64,000 bases of DNA from Lysobacterales bacterium (GCA_014946745.1 JADCRD010000003.1:620001-684000), one strand, 5' to 3'; shown: positions 36,410-45,437, numbered from the stretch's first letter. Translations and numbers: made by a program. Notes: generated by a model not told the origin, from the sequence alone.

Positions 36410-37015
36410 ATGTTCACTGGAATCATCGAATCTGTCGGCCGCATCAGCGCGCTGGAACCTGTGGGCGGCGACGTGCGCCTGCACATCGATACCGGCACGC
36501 TCGACCTGCGCGACGTGGTGCTGGGCGAGAGCATCGCGGTCAGCGGCGTCTGCCTGACCGTGATCGCCTTCGAGGCAGCGAGCTTCGCGGCGGACGTCTC
36601 CAACGAGACCCTGTCTCGCACCACCCTGGGCGGCCTCAAGCCGGGCTCGGCGGTCAACCTGGAGCGCGCCATGCGCGCTGACGGCCGTTTCGGCGGGCAT
36701 ATGGTGTCCGGCCACGTCGATGGCGTCGGCGAGGTGGTCTCGGTCAGCGAGGACGCCCGCTCGCAGCGCTGGCGCTTCCGCGTCCCGACCAACCTCGCGC
36801 GCTACATCGCCGAGAAGGGTTCGATCTGCATCGAAGGCACCAGCCTGACGGTCAACGCCGTCGACGGCGCCGAGTTTGAGGTCAACCTGGTCCCGCACAC
36901 CGTCGCCCACACCAACTTCGGCGGGCTCGGCGCTGGCGCGCGCGTCAACATCGAGGTGGATCTGGTGGCGAGGTATCTTGAGCGGCTAGTCGCCGCTCAG
37001 GGGATTGGGGATTAG
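36410..37015 (+). CDS. ribE: riboflavin synthase alpha chain
   Basis: 201 residues. It dismutates 6,7-dimethyl-8-ribityllumazine to riboflavin. It shows the two tandem beta-barrel halves: MFTGIIESVGRI ... GESIAVSGVCLTV, NETLSRTTLG, then GGHMVSGHVDGVGEV ... GSICIEGTSLTVNAVDG, and LVPHTVAHTNFG. Its last residues (QGIGD) and the TAG stop come from a GGGGATTGGGGATTAG repeat array, so the repeat now forms the gene end. The symbol ribC is also used for this protein. Confidence 0.96.
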   Translation: MFTGIIESVGRISALEPVGGDVRLHIDTGTLDLRDVVLGESIAVSGVCLTVIAFEAASFAADVSNETLSRTTLGGLKPGSAVNLERAMRADGRFGGHMVSGHVDGVGEVVSVSEDARSQRWRFRVPTNLARYIAEKGSICIEGTSLTVNAVDGAEFEVNLVPHTVAHTNFGGLGAGARVNIEVDLVARYLERLVAAQGIGD

Positions 37016-37139
37016 GGATTGGGGATTGCGCGGCCGGCCCCCTGGGGTGGGCTCAGGTTCGGTGCTTCGTAGCGTGGCCTTGGACCAGCGGTAAAGGTCG
37101 ACCTTCGGCAATCCCTAATCCCCAATCCCGAATCCCGGC
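37003..37139. repeat. inverted GGGATTGGGG arrays between ribE and ribBA
   Basis: Left array at 37003-37028 (four GGGGATT-like units, overlapping the ribE stop) and right inverted array at 37110-37139 (AATCCCTAATCCCCAATCCC type). About 80 bp of unique sequence lies between. No coding capacity was recognised. Confidence 0.85.
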
Positions 37140-37146
37140 TGCACGG

Positions 37147-37238
37147 GAATCCCGTTCCCGGCCTTCGCGCATAGCGCTCAGGCGTTCAGCGGCTCGCGCG
37201 GCAGTGCCGCGCAAGCGAGCCGCCTCACCCCCAATCCC
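37147..37238 (-). repeat. 92-bp palindromic element, copy left of ribBA
   Basis: The reverse complement of these 92 bases is identical, base for base, to 38374-38465 on the other side of ribBA. It contains GGCTCGCTTGCGCGGCACTG, the palindrome GCGCGGCACTGCCGCGC and the CTGAGCGCTATGCGCGAAGG tail. It ends 16 bp before the ribBA start codon, so it forms part of the leader. Confidence 0.95.
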
Positions 37239-37254
37239 GACTCCCGGCCCAAAA

Positions 37255-38361
37255 ATGCCCTTCTCCCCCATCCCCGAACTCCTCGAAGAAATCCGCGCCG
37301 GTCGCATGGTCGTCATCGTCGATGACGAGGACCGTGAGAACGAAGGCGACCTGATCATGGCGGCCGAGCTGGTGCGGCCGCAGGACATCAACTTCATGGT
37401 CACCCACGCGCGCGGGCTGGTGTGCCTATCGCTGACGCGCGAGCGCTGCCAGCAGCTGGCGCTGCCGCCGATGGTGGTCGACAACAACTCGCCCTACCGC
37501 ACCAACTTCACGGTCTCGATTGAGGCGGCCGAGGGCGTGACCACCGGTATTTCGGCCTACGACCGCGCCCACACGATTCGTACCGCCGTGAAGCCCGATG
37601 CGCGCGCCGCCGATTTGCGTCAGCCCGGCCACATCTTTCCGCTCACCGCCCAGCCCGGCGGCGTGCTGGCGCGCACCGGCCACACCGAAGCCGCCTCGGA
37701 CCTGCCGCGACTTGCGGGTCTGGAGCCGGCCGGCGTACTGGTCGAGATCCTGAACCCCGACGGCAGCATGGCGCGACGGCCCGACCTTGAGGTCTTCGCC
37801 CGCGAGCACGGCCTCAAGATGGGCTCGATCGAGGATCTGGTCGCCTACCGGCTGGCCAACGAGCACACCGTCGAGCGCATCGACAGCCGCGAGATTCCGA
37901 CCCGCTTCGGCGCCTTCACCCTGCACACCTACCGCGACCGGCTCAGTCACGAGCTGCACTTCGCGCTGGTGCGCGGTGAGATCCATGCCGATCAGCCGAC
38001 CCTGGTTCGCGTCCACGTCAAGAACCCGCTGGCCGACGTGCTGCACTGGCAGCGCCCGGATTTCGGCGTGGCCGCGATCGACGCGCTGCAGGCGATCGAC
38101 CGTGAAGGCCGGGGTGTGCTGGTGGTGCTCACCGAGCCGCAGTCGACCGAGCAGCTGCTGGCGCGGATCACCGGCGACAGCCCGCAGTCCGGCCACGGCG
38201 ATGCCGGCCCCGCCGGTGCCCGCGCTGGTCAGTGGCGTCGCAACGGCGCCGGCTCGCAGATCCTGGCCGACTTGGGCGCCGGCAAGCTGCGCGTGCTGGG
38301 CACCCCGCGCCGGCAGATCGGTCTGGGCGGATTTGGGCTGGAGGTGGTGGGGTATGTGTGA
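37255..38361 (+). CDS. ribB: 3,4-dihydroxy-2-butanone 4-phosphate synthase with degenerate GCHII domain
   Basis: 368 residues. The N-terminal ~200 residues are an intact RibB: MVVIVDDEDRENEGDLIMAAE (metal/substrate acids), THARGLVCLSLT, TTGISAYDRAHTI and ARTGHTEAASDLPRLAGL. The C-terminal ~165 residues align with GTP cyclohydrolase II (TRFGAFTLHTYRD at the start, GSQILADLGAGKLRVLG at the end), but the zinc cysteine cluster (C-x10-C-x-C of RibA) is missing: the region reads VKNPLADVLHWQRPDFGVAA. The second half is therefore unlikely to hydrolyse GTP, and a separate ribA is expected elsewhere. The gene is flanked by perfect inverted repeats. Confidence 0.93.
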   Translation: MPFSPIPELLEEIRAGRMVVIVDDEDRENEGDLIMAAELVRPQDINFMVTHARGLVCLSLTRERCQQLALPPMVVDNNSPYRTNFTVSIEAAEGVTTGISAYDRAHTIRTAVKPDARAADLRQPGHIFPLTAQPGGVLARTGHTEAASDLPRLAGLEPAGVLVEILNPDGSMARRPDLEVFAREHGLKMGSIEDLVAYRLANEHTVERIDSREIPTRFGAFTLHTYRDRLSHELHFALVRGEIHADQPTLVRVHVKNPLADVLHWQRPDFGVAAIDALQAIDREGRGVLVVLTEPQSTEQLLARITGDSPQSGHGDAGPAGARAGQWRRNGAGSQILADLGAGKLRVLGTPRRQIGLGGFGLEVVGYV

Positions 38362-38373
38362 GAGCGGGGATTG

Positions 38374-38465
38374 GGGATTGGGGGTGAGGCGGCTCGCTTG
38401 CGCGGCACTGCCGCGCGAGCCGCTGAACGCCTGAGCGCTATGCGCGAAGGCCGGGAACGGGATTC
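38374..38465 (+). repeat. 92-bp palindromic element, copy right of ribBA
   Basis: Perfect inverted partner of 37147-37238. It starts in the GGGATTGGGG array 12 bp after the ribBA stop. The rest of the 291-bp gap to ribH holds an inverted AATCCCG array (38559-38588) and no gene. Confidence 0.95.
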
Positions 38466-38652
38466 GCTAGAGCGGGCTGCGGCAAGGCCCATCGTCGTGC
38501 TTCGGCAGTGGGTCGTGGGTGGTGCCTGCTCGCGAGTCCGGCGCGCCGGCTTCTGACGAATCCCGAATCCCGAATCCCCAATCCCGGCTCCAAGCCAATC
38601 CCAGCTCCACCAATAAGCTAAACTCCCGCCCCCTCAAGAGAATTCCGATCCC

Positions 38653-39132
38653 ATGGCGCATTACGAAGGCGACCTGCGGGTGGTGCCGGGCGCGCGGTTC
38701 GCGGTGCTGGCCAGCCGCTGGAACCCGCGCATCACCGATGCCCTGGTCGACGGCGCGCGGCGCGCGCTCTCTGGCAACGGCGTCGACCCGGCCGATATCG
38801 ACGTGATCCGTGTGCCCGGCGCCTGGGAGCTGCCGCTGGCGGCACGCGAGCTGGCCCTGGCCGGCCGGCATGCGGCCTTGATCGCACTGGGCTGCGTGGT
38901 GCGTGGCGACACTCGCCACTACGAGCATGTGGCGGACCTGTGCGCCGAGGGCCTCGCCCGGGTGGCGCTGGACTCCGGTATTCCGGTCGCCAATGGCGTG
39001 CTCGCTGTCGAGCGTCTGGAAGATGCCGAGAACCGCGCCGGTGGCAGCCACGGCAACAAGGGCGAGGAGGCCGCCTTGGCCGCCTTGGAAATGGCCAGCC
39101 TGATCAACCTCCTGCGCGGTCAGGACGACTGA
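38653..39132 (+). CDS. ribH: 6,7-dimethyl-8-ribityllumazine synthase
   Basis: 159 residues. It condenses the RibB product with the pyrimidine intermediate. Motifs: [38 protein letters not shown] and [18 protein letters not shown] (catalytic His). The usual family length is about 155. The ATG at 38653 gives the standard N-terminus. The next gene is nusB, the common ribH-nusB order. Confidence 0.96.
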   Translation: MAHYEGDLRVVPGARFAVLASRWNPRITDALVDGARRALSGNGVDPADIDVIRVPGAWELPLAARELALAGRHAALIALGCVVRGDTRHYEHVADLCAEGLARVALDSGIPVANGVLAVERLEDAENRAGGSHGNKGEEAALAALEMASLINLLRGQDD

Positions 39133-39202
39133 CCCCACGCGCTGGTTCGCCAGCGGTTGCATGAACAGGGCAGGGCCACGTACCCCGCCCGCGGAGCCGA
39201 AC

Positions 39203-39667
39203 ATGAAGCACACCCGTCCCGATGGTATCGATCCCGCTGCGCGCTCGCGCGCCCGCCGCCGCGCCCTGCAGGCGGTCTATGCCTGGCAGCTGTCCGGTTC
39301 CAGCATGAACAAGGTGCTGGAGCAGTTCCGCGACGAGCAGGACATGGAGATCGCCGACCTCGAGTATTTCGAGGATCTGCTGCGCGGGCTGGAGGCCCAT
39401 CTGGCCCAGGTGGACGAGGCGCTCGCGCCCTTCATCGATCGCCCGCTGGAGCAGGTCGATCCGATCGAGCGCGGCGTGCTGCGTCTCGCCGTCTACGAGC
39501 TGCTGCATCGGCTAGATGTGCCCTATCGGGTGATCATCAACGAGGCCATCGAGATCGCCAAGCGCTTCGGCTCCGAGCACGGCCACACCTACATCAACGG
39601 TGTGCTCGATCGCGGTGCGCAGAGCTGGCGCGCGGCCGAGGCCCGCGGCGGCCCGCGTCGCGGCTGA
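39203..39667 (+). CDS. nusB: transcription antitermination factor NusB
   Basis: 154 residues. It binds boxA RNA with NusE/S10 in rRNA antitermination. Motifs: ARSRARRRALQAVYAWQLSG, EYFEDLLRGL, PIERGVLRLAVYELLHRLDVPYRVIINEAIEIAKRFGSEHGHTYINGVLD. The start at 39203 is preceded by GCGGAG. It lies close to thiL (15 bp), as in many gammaproteobacteria. Confidence 0.97.
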   Translation: MKHTRPDGIDPAARSRARRRALQAVYAWQLSGSSMNKVLEQFRDEQDMEIADLEYFEDLLRGLEAHLAQVDEALAPFIDRPLEQVDPIERGVLRLAVYELLHRLDVPYRVIINEAIEIAKRFGSEHGHTYINGVLDRGAQSWRAAEARGGPRRG

Positions 39668-39681
39668 GCGCGCGCATCGCC

Positions 39682-40650
39682 GTGGCAGTCGGCGAGTTCG
39701 ATCTGATCGCGCGCATCGCTGCGCGCAGCCGCAGTCGCCCGGATGTGCTGCTCGGCATCGGCGACGATGCCGCGCTGCTGGCCTCGCCGCCGCTCGGCGA
39801 AGCGCTTTGCGTCTGCGTCGACACGCTTAATGCCGGCGTGCATTTCCCGGCTGAGACCGCGCCCTTCGACATCGGCTGGAAAGCGCTTGCGGTCAATCTG
39901 AGCGACCTCGCCGCGATGGGGGCCATGCCGCGCTGGGCGACGCTGGCGCTCAGTCTGCCGAGCCCGGATCCGGCCTTTGTCGATGCCTTGATCGACGGCC
40001 TGCTCTCGCTTGCCGAGCAGCACGACGTCGCCCTGGTCGGCGGCGACACTACGCGCGGGCCCTTGAGCCTCACCGTGCAGGCGATCGGCAGCGTGGCGCC
40101 TGCGCAGGCCCTGCGTCGCGATGCGGCGCGGGCGGGGGATGCCCTCTACGTCAGCGGCACGCTGGGCGATGCGGCGGCAGGGCTCGCGCTGCTGCAGGGG
40201 CGGATCGCGTGCGGGCAGGCCGCAGTCGCCGAGACGCTGCGCGCGCGTCTCGATCGACCAACGCCGCGCCTCGCGCTGGGGCGTGCCTTGGCCGGTGTGG
40301 CGCGCGCAGGCATCGACGTCAGCGATGGCCTGCTGGCCGATCTCGGCCATGTGCTGCAGGCCAGCGGCGTGGGGGCGGAAATCGATCTGGATGCCCTGCC
40401 CACGTCCGACGCGCTGCGCGCCCTGCAGCCGCAGGACGAAGCTCGCTGGCCGCTGCAGCTGGCCGGCGGCGACGACTACGAGCTGTTGATCAGCGGCGAC
40501 CCGGCGCGCATCGAGGCGCTGCCTGCCTTCGCCCGCGGCGAACTCACCCGCATTGGACGCCTCCGCGGCGAGCCGGGCCTCACCTTCGTGCGCGGCGGCC
40601 AGCCCTGCGACTACGCGCCGGCGACGCGCGGCTACCAGCACTTCGCCTGA
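39682..40650 (+). CDS. thiL: thiamine-monophosphate kinase
   Basis: 322 residues. It phosphorylates TMP to TPP. Motifs: GEFDLIARIA at the N-terminus, LLGIGDDAALL, VDTLNAGVHF, KALAVNLSDLAAMGAMPRWATLAL, VGGDTTRGPLSLTVQAIG and IDVSDGLLADLGHVL, with GGDDYELL near the end. The GTG at 39682 gives the usual MxxGEFDLI start. It is co-directional with nusB and pgpA. Confidence 0.95.
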   Translation: MAVGEFDLIARIAARSRSRPDVLLGIGDDAALLASPPLGEALCVCVDTLNAGVHFPAETAPFDIGWKALAVNLSDLAAMGAMPRWATLALSLPSPDPAFVDALIDGLLSLAEQHDVALVGGDTTRGPLSLTVQAIGSVAPAQALRRDAARAGDALYVSGTLGDAAAGLALLQGRIACGQAAVAETLRARLDRPTPRLALGRALAGVARAGIDVSDGLLADLGHVLQASGVGAEIDLDALPTSDALRALQPQDEARWPLQLAGGDDYELLISGDPARIEALPAFARGELTRIGRLRGEPGLTFVRGGQPCDYAPATRGYQHFA

Positions 40651-40742
40651 GCCTCGGCGCGAGTGTTCTCGCGTGACTGCCCATGACTTCGGCGGTCTCG
40701 CGACAAACCCGTCGCCATCACGCCGCCGGCATACTTGAGCGC

Positions 40743-41246
40743 ATGAAGCGCAACCGTCCTCCGCTGAGTCTGCTCAAACATCCCTTCGGCTGGATCGCCA
40801 GCGGCTTTGGCTCCGGTTTCTCTCCCGTCGCCCCCGGAACGGTGGGCAGCGCGACCGCACTGATCCCCTGGCTGTGGCTGCGCGAGCTGCCGGCCGCGTA
40901 CTACCTGGCGATCACGCTTGCCTTCTTCGCGCTGGGCGTGCTCGCGGCCGAGTGGGTGATCCGCACGATCCGCAGCGATGACCCCGGCGTGGTTGTGGCC
41001 GACGAGTGGGTGGGGCAGTGGCTGGCCCTGTTCCTGGCTCCCGCCGGTTGGGTCTGGATGCTGCTGGGTTTCGCCCTGTTCCGGCTGTTCGACGTGTGGA
41101 AGCCGTGGCCGGTGCGTTGGGCCGATCGGCGCCTGCACGGCGGCTTTGGCGCGATGTTTGACGACCTGCTGGCGGGCGTGTACGCCTTCCTCGCCCTGCA
41201 GACGCTCGTGCTGCTCAATGCCCGCTACGGAGTGCTGCCCTCATGA
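40743..41246 (+). CDS. pgpA: phosphatidylglycerophosphatase A
   Basis: 167-residue inner-membrane phosphatase that makes phosphatidylglycerol. Motifs: WIASGFGSGFSPVAPGTVGSATAL, VVVADEWVGQWLALFL and FRLFDVWKPWPVRWADR, then GGFGAMFDDLLAGVYAFLALQ; three or four hydrophobic helices. Its start lies 92 bp after thiL. The stop overlaps the tag start (ATGA). Confidence 0.95.
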   Translation: MKRNRPPLSLLKHPFGWIASGFGSGFSPVAPGTVGSATALIPWLWLRELPAAYYLAITLAFFALGVLAAEWVIRTIRSDDPGVVVADEWVGQWLALFLAPAGWVWMLLGFALFRLFDVWKPWPVRWADRRLHGGFGAMFDDLLAGVYAFLALQTLVLLNARYGVLPS

Positions 41247-41839
41247 GCGATCTGCCGGCGGGCCTGCTGCGCGGCGAGGACGGCGTGCTGCGCTGCGCCT
41301 GGCAGCAGAACCTGCCCGACTACGCGCACTACCACGACCACGAGTGGGGGCGGCCGGTCCGCGACGACGTGCGCCTGTTCGAGAAGCTCTGCCTCGAAGG
41401 CTTCCAGTCGGGCCTGAGCTGGCTGACCATCCTGCGCAAGCGCGAGAACTTCCGCGCGGCGTTTGCCGGTTTCGACCCTCAGCGGGTGGCGCGCTTCGAC
41501 GAGACGGATGTCCAGCGCCTGCTGGGCGACGCCGGCATCGTCCGCCATCGCGGCAAGATCGAAGCGGCCATCCACAACGCGGCTCGGGTGCTGGAGATCC
41601 AGCGCGAGTGCGGCAGCTTCGCCGACTACATCTGGGCGTTTCAGCCGCCCGATTCGGAGCGGCCGCAGCGCCATGACTGGGACAGCCTGCGCGCGCTGGC
41701 GCAGACGCCCAGCTCGATAGCGCTGTCCAAGGATCTGCGAAAGCGCGGCTTCAAGTTCGTTGGCCCCACCACCTGCTACGCCTTCATGCAGGCGATGGGG
41801 CTGGTCAACGATCACGTCGAGGGCTGCGCTTTTCGCTGA
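41243..41839 (+). CDS. tag: DNA-3-methyladenine glycosylase I
   Basis: 198 residues. It excises 3-methyladenine from DNA. The Tag-specific zinc ligands are present: Cys in LRCAW, His in YHDHEWG, and His/Cys in the C-terminal NDHVEGC. The core also has FEKLCLEGFQSGLSWLTILRKRENFRAAF and FKFVGPTTCYAFMQAMG. It is coupled to pgpA by a 4-base overlap and convergent with the VNGSI-repeat gene. Confidence 0.95.
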   Translation: MSDLPAGLLRGEDGVLRCAWQQNLPDYAHYHDHEWGRPVRDDVRLFEKLCLEGFQSGLSWLTILRKRENFRAAFAGFDPQRVARFDETDVQRLLGDAGIVRHRGKIEAAIHNAARVLEIQRECGSFADYIWAFQPPDSERPQRHDWDSLRALAQTPSSIALSKDLRKRGFKFVGPTTCYAFMQAMGLVNDHVEGCAFR

Positions 41840-41872
41840 GCCCCGGGCCGTCCGTGGCCGAGGCTCACTCGA

Positions 41873-42535
41873 TCAGGGCAGTTCGCTGCCGCTGTAGGGC
41901 TTGGCTTCCGCGCCCTCCACACGGCCGATGCGTGCGCTCTCGTGCACGAACAGTTCGACCTCGCGCTTGAACACCATCGGGCCCACCACTTCCGAGTTCG
42001 GACCGATGACGACCTTGGGCAGGCGAGGGGTGCTACCCCAGTTGAACCAGCCACTGCTGGGTTTTTCGATGGTGATGCCACCGGCGATGCGGCTGCCGTC
42101 GAGCAGGGTGATGTCGCCGTTGACGGTTTCGACGTCGCCGCCGATGGAGGCGGCTTCGAGGCGGATGGCGCCGTTGACGGTCTCCACATCGCGCTGCACG
42201 GTGGCGCCCGCATCCAGTCGGATGCTGCCGTTGACCGTTGCCGCGGTGCCGGCCTGCGCGGCCGCCCCCAGACTGATCGAGCCGTTGACGGTCTCCACGC
42301 TCTCGGCGCGGGCGCTCTCGTTCAGGCTGATGCTGCCGTTGACCGTCTCGACGCTGTCGGCGCTCACCTGGGCGGCAAGAGTGATGCTGCCGTTGACGGT
42401 TTCGAGGCTGTCGTAGGCCTGGCCCTGCTCGGTGCGGATGGAGCCGTTGACCTTGTCGATGCTGGCGAGGCGCTCGGCGGCGGCGCTGCCGGCGAAAGCG
42501 ATCAGAACAACCAGGGGAAGAATGGACATGCGCAT
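41873..42535 (-). CDS. secreted protein made of tandem VNGSI repeats
   Basis: 220 residues. There is a signal peptide (ILPLVVLIAFAGSAAA). Seven successive ~18-residue units follow the pattern x-VNGS/D/A-I-x-L-x9-VET, predicting a small right-handed beta-solenoid like those of DUF4097/bactofilin-type adhesin-like proteins. The last ~55 residues are non-repetitive (PRLPKVVIGPNSEVVGPMVFKREVELFVHESARIG) and have a polymer/hexapeptide-like look. A GGGAG site supports the ATG at 42535. Function is unknown; a periplasmic or surface scaffolding role is a guess. It is divergent from gpmI. Confidence 0.75.
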   Translation of the reverse strand: MRMSILPLVVLIAFAGSAAAERLASIDKVNGSIRTEQGQAYDSLETVNGSITLAAQVSADSVETVNGSISLNESARAESVETVNGSISLGAAAQAGTAATVNGSIRLDAGATVQRDVETVNGAIRLEAASIGGDVETVNGDITLLDGSRIAGGITIEKPSSGWFNWGSTPRLPKVVIGPNSEVVGPMVFKREVELFVHESARIGRVEGAEAKPYSGSELP

Positions 42536-42680
42536 CGGTGCTGCTCCCTGCGGGTAAGCCACGCTCTGCGGTGGCGGCGATCAGGCGGATGCCGGACTGT
42601 CGCAAAGGGTTTACTGCCACCGGTGTCGACGCGGTCGCTTGGCTAGAATGCGGGCCTTGCCCGCTACCCGGAGCCCGCCC

Positions 42681-44204
42681 GTGTCCCGACCCAAGCCCGT
42701 CATGCTGCTGATCCTCGATGGCTGGGGCCATCGCGAGGAGCGCGAGGACAACGCCATCGCGCAGGCGAAGGCCCCGCATTGGCGAGCCCTGCTGGCGAGC
42801 TGCCCGCACACCCTGATCCAGACCTCGGGCAAGCACGTCGGCCTACCCGACGGGCAGATGGGCAATTCCGAGGTCGGCCACATGAACCTCGGCGCCGGCC
42901 GCGTCGTGTACCAGGATCTGACCCGCATCGACCACGCCATCGAGACCGGCGAGTTCTTCGAGAACGCAGGGCTCACCGGCGCCTGTGCGGCGGTCACGGC
43001 CAGCGGCGGCACCCTGCACGTGTTCGGCCTGCTGTCGCCGGGCGGCGTGCACAGCCACGAGGACCACATTCACGCGTTCCTCGATCTGGCCAAACGGCGG
43101 GGCGTATCGCGGCTCGCCGTGCATGCGTTTCTTGATGGTCGCGACACGCCGCCGCGCTCGGCACGGCCGAGCCTCGAAAAGCTCGATGCGCGCTGCGCCG
43201 AGCTGGGCTACCGCATCGGCTCGGTCAGCGGCCGCTACTACGCGATGGACCGCGACAAGCGCTGGGATCGCGTCGAGCGCGCCTATGCCGCGATCGTCGA
43301 AGCCAGCGCCGAGCATCGCGCGGCCACCGGCGTGGCGGCGCTCGAAGCGGCCTACGCGCGCGACGAGAACGACGAGTTCGTGCTGCCCACGGTGATCGGG
43401 GGCGCTGCCCCCATGGCCGACGGCGACGCCGTGGTGTTCATGAACTTCCGCGCCGACCGCGCGCGCGAGCTGACCGCGGCCTTCGTGCAGCCGGGCTTCG
43501 ATGGCTTCGTCGCGCGGCGCCCGCAGCTGGCGCGCTTCGTCTGCCTGAGCGAGTACGACGCCAAGCTGCCGGCGCAGCTTGCCTATGCGCCCGAGACCCT
43601 GCACAACACCCTGCCGCAGGTGCTGGCCGCGCACGGCCTGAGCCAGCTGCGCATCGCCGAGACCGAAAAGTACGCCCACGTCACCTTTTTCTTCAGCGGT
43701 GGCGTCGAGGCCGAGCAGCCCGGCGAGTCGCGCGTGCTGATCCCCTCGCCCAAGGTCGCCACCTACGATCTCAAGCCCGAGATGAGCTGCCCCGAAGTCA
43801 CCGCCGCCCTGGTCGAAGACATCCGCGCCCAGCGCCACGACGTGATCGTCTGCAACATCGCCAACCCGGACATGGTCGGCCACACCGGCGTGCTGGCCGC
43901 GGCGATCGCCGCGGTCGAGGCCGTGGACACGGCGATCGGCGAAATCACCGCGGCCCTGCGCGAGGTCGGCGGCGAGCTGATCCTCACCGCCGACCACGGC
44001 AACCTCGAGAAGATGCGCGATGTCGACACCGGCCAGCCGCACACCGCGCACACGGTCGGCCCGGTGCCGCTGGTGTATGTGGGCCGCGCGGCGCGGCTGA
44101 AGGACGGCGGGGCCCTGCGCGACGTCGCGCCCACGCTGCTGCATCTGCTTGGCCTGCCCAAGCCTGCGGAGATGAGCGGGCAGTCGCTGGTCGAATTCGT
44201 GTGA
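42681..44204 (+). CDS. gpmI: 2,3-bisphosphoglycerate-independent phosphoglycerate mutase
   Basis: 507 residues. It interconverts 3- and 2-phosphoglycerate. Alkaline-phosphatase-superfamily metal motifs are [14 protein letters not shown] and [13 protein letters not shown]; the phosphoserine is in [18 protein letters not shown]; the inserted phosphotransferase domain includes [15 protein letters not shown]. The GTG at 42681 fits the normal N-terminus. The stop overlaps the envC start. Confidence 0.97.
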   Translation: MSRPKPVMLLILDGWGHREEREDNAIAQAKAPHWRALLASCPHTLIQTSGKHVGLPDGQMGNSEVGHMNLGAGRVVYQDLTRIDHAIETGEFFENAGLTGACAAVTASGGTLHVFGLLSPGGVHSHEDHIHAFLDLAKRRGVSRLAVHAFLDGRDTPPRSARPSLEKLDARCAELGYRIGSVSGRYYAMDRDKRWDRVERAYAAIVEASAEHRAATGVAALEAAYARDENDEFVLPTVIGGAAPMADGDAVVFMNFRADRARELTAAFVQPGFDGFVARRPQLARFVCLSEYDAKLPAQLAYAPETLHNTLPQVLAAHGLSQLRIAETEKYAHVTFFFSGGVEAEQPGESRVLIPSPKVATYDLKPEMSCPEVTAALVEDIRAQRHDVIVCNIANPDMVGHTGVLAAAIAAVEAVDTAIGEITAALREVGGELILTADHGNLEKMRDVDTGQPHTAHTVGPVPLVYVGRAARLKDGGALRDVAPTLLHLLGLPKPAEMSGQSLVEFV

Positions 44205-45379
44205 TCCAGCGCCTCGCCGGCCTCGCGCTGGCTCTGCTCTGCGCGGGCGCGGTACTCGCCTTTGCTGGCGCCGGCGCGGCGCAGGCCCAGCCCAGCGATC
44301 CGGAAGCGGAACGCGCCGCGCAGGCGCGGCTTGAGGCTGTGCGCGCCGAACTGCGCGACGTGGCCGCGGTGCAAGCGCGGCTGGCGGTCGAGCGCGATGC
44401 CGCCGCGGCGCAGATCCGCGAGGTGGATCAAGCGATCGCCGGGCAGCTCAAGGCCCAGGCCGGGCTGGAAGCCGAAGTGGCCGCGCAGCGCCAGCGCTTC
44501 GAGGCGCTCGAGTCCGAGCGGCAGACGGTCGCCGCCGGGCTGGAGCGGCAGCGTGCCGCGCTGGGCGCGCTGATGCGTGCCGCCCACGTGCAGGGCGGGC
44601 AGGCGCCGCTGCGCCTGCTGCTGTCGCAGGATCGCCTGCGCGACGCCAGCCGCGCGCTGGCCTATCACCGCTACGTGCAGGCGGCCCAGGTCGGCCGCAT
44701 TCGCGGCCTGCTCGATGAGCTGGCGGAGCTGGCGCGCGTGACCGCCCAGGTCGAGGCCCAGCGGGCGGCGCTGGATGCCGCGTTGGCGCGCGAGCTGGCG
44801 GCCCTCGCCGCGCTGGAATCGCAGCGCGCCGACCGCAGCGCTTTGCTGGACGTCCTGGCCGGTCAGCAGAAAGCGCAGGCGCAGCGCGTGGCCGAGCTGA
44901 AGCGCGACGAGCGTGCGCTGCTCGATCTCCTCGAATCGCTGCGCGACATTTTTGCCGACATCCCCGACCAGCTGGACGGCGATCAACCCTTTGCCCAGCG
45001 CCGCGGCAGCCTGCCCATGCCGGTGCCGGGCAAGGTGCTGACCGCGTTCGCGGGGGCCCTGCCCGACGGCCGCCGCAGCGAGGGCTGGCTGATCGAAGCC
45101 GCAGCCGGCGACAGCGTGCGCGCCGTGGCGCCGGGCCGCGTGGCCTTCGCCGATTGGATGAAGGGCTACGGACTGCTGCTGATCCTGGATCACGGTGACG
45201 GCTTCCTCAGTCTTTACGCGCACAACGACGGCCTGCTGCGCGAAGTCGGCGATTGGGTGAAGGGCGGCGAACCGCTGGCCCAGGCCGGCAGTTCGGGCGG
45301 GCAGGGCCGCAGCGCGCTGTACTTCGAACTGCGCCGGCAAAGCCAGCCGCTGGACCCTCGCCTCTGGCTGCGACGATGA
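44201..45379 (+). CDS. envC: murein hydrolase activator EnvC-like
   Basis: 392 residues. There is a signal peptide ([22 protein letters not shown]), a long coiled coil (about residues 33-250) and a C-terminal LytM-fold domain ([11 protein letters not shown] ... [22 protein letters not shown] ... [22 protein letters not shown]). The LytM zinc ligands are lost (SEGWL where active enzymes have HxGxD; ALYFELR where they have HxHFE), as in E. coli EnvC, which activates amidases AmiA/B at the septum instead of cutting itself. The gene order gpmI-envC-ctpA is a conserved gammaproteobacterial cluster. Confidence 0.93.
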   Translation: MIQRLAGLALALLCAGAVLAFAGAGAAQAQPSDPEAERAAQARLEAVRAELRDVAAVQARLAVERDAAAAQIREVDQAIAGQLKAQAGLEAEVAAQRQRFEALESERQTVAAGLERQRAALGALMRAAHVQGGQAPLRLLLSQDRLRDASRALAYHRYVQAAQVGRIRGLLDELAELARVTAQVEAQRAALDAALARELAALAALESQRADRSALLDVLAGQQKAQAQRVAELKRDERALLDLLESLRDIFADIPDQLDGDQPFAQRRGSLPMPVPGKVLTAFAGALPDGRRSEGWLIEAAAGDSVRAVAPGRVAFADWMKGYGLLLILDHGDGFLSLYAHNDGLLREVGDWVKGGEPLAQAGSSGGQGRSALYFELRRQSQPLDPRLWLRR

Positions 45380-45437
45380 GGAGCACGCGCGGCGCCGGAG
45401 AGTCTCGCCGCGAGTGCGGCGCCCTATACTGCCGCGC

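Noticed and set aside
37003-37139. CRISPR-like array in the GGGATTGGGG units
   Set aside because: Units are 7-8 bp with no spacers of regular length and no cas genes nearby.
36083-37254. FMN riboswitch in front of ribE or ribBA
   Set aside because: I looked for the conserved RFN element (AGGGC and GAUUCAGUUU-type boxes) in both gaps and saw only repeat elements.
37147-38465. Composite transposon carrying ribBA
   Set aside because: No transposase or target duplication was seen, the flanking elements have non-mobile relatives elsewhere, and ribBA is a core gene in its normal place between ribE and ribH.
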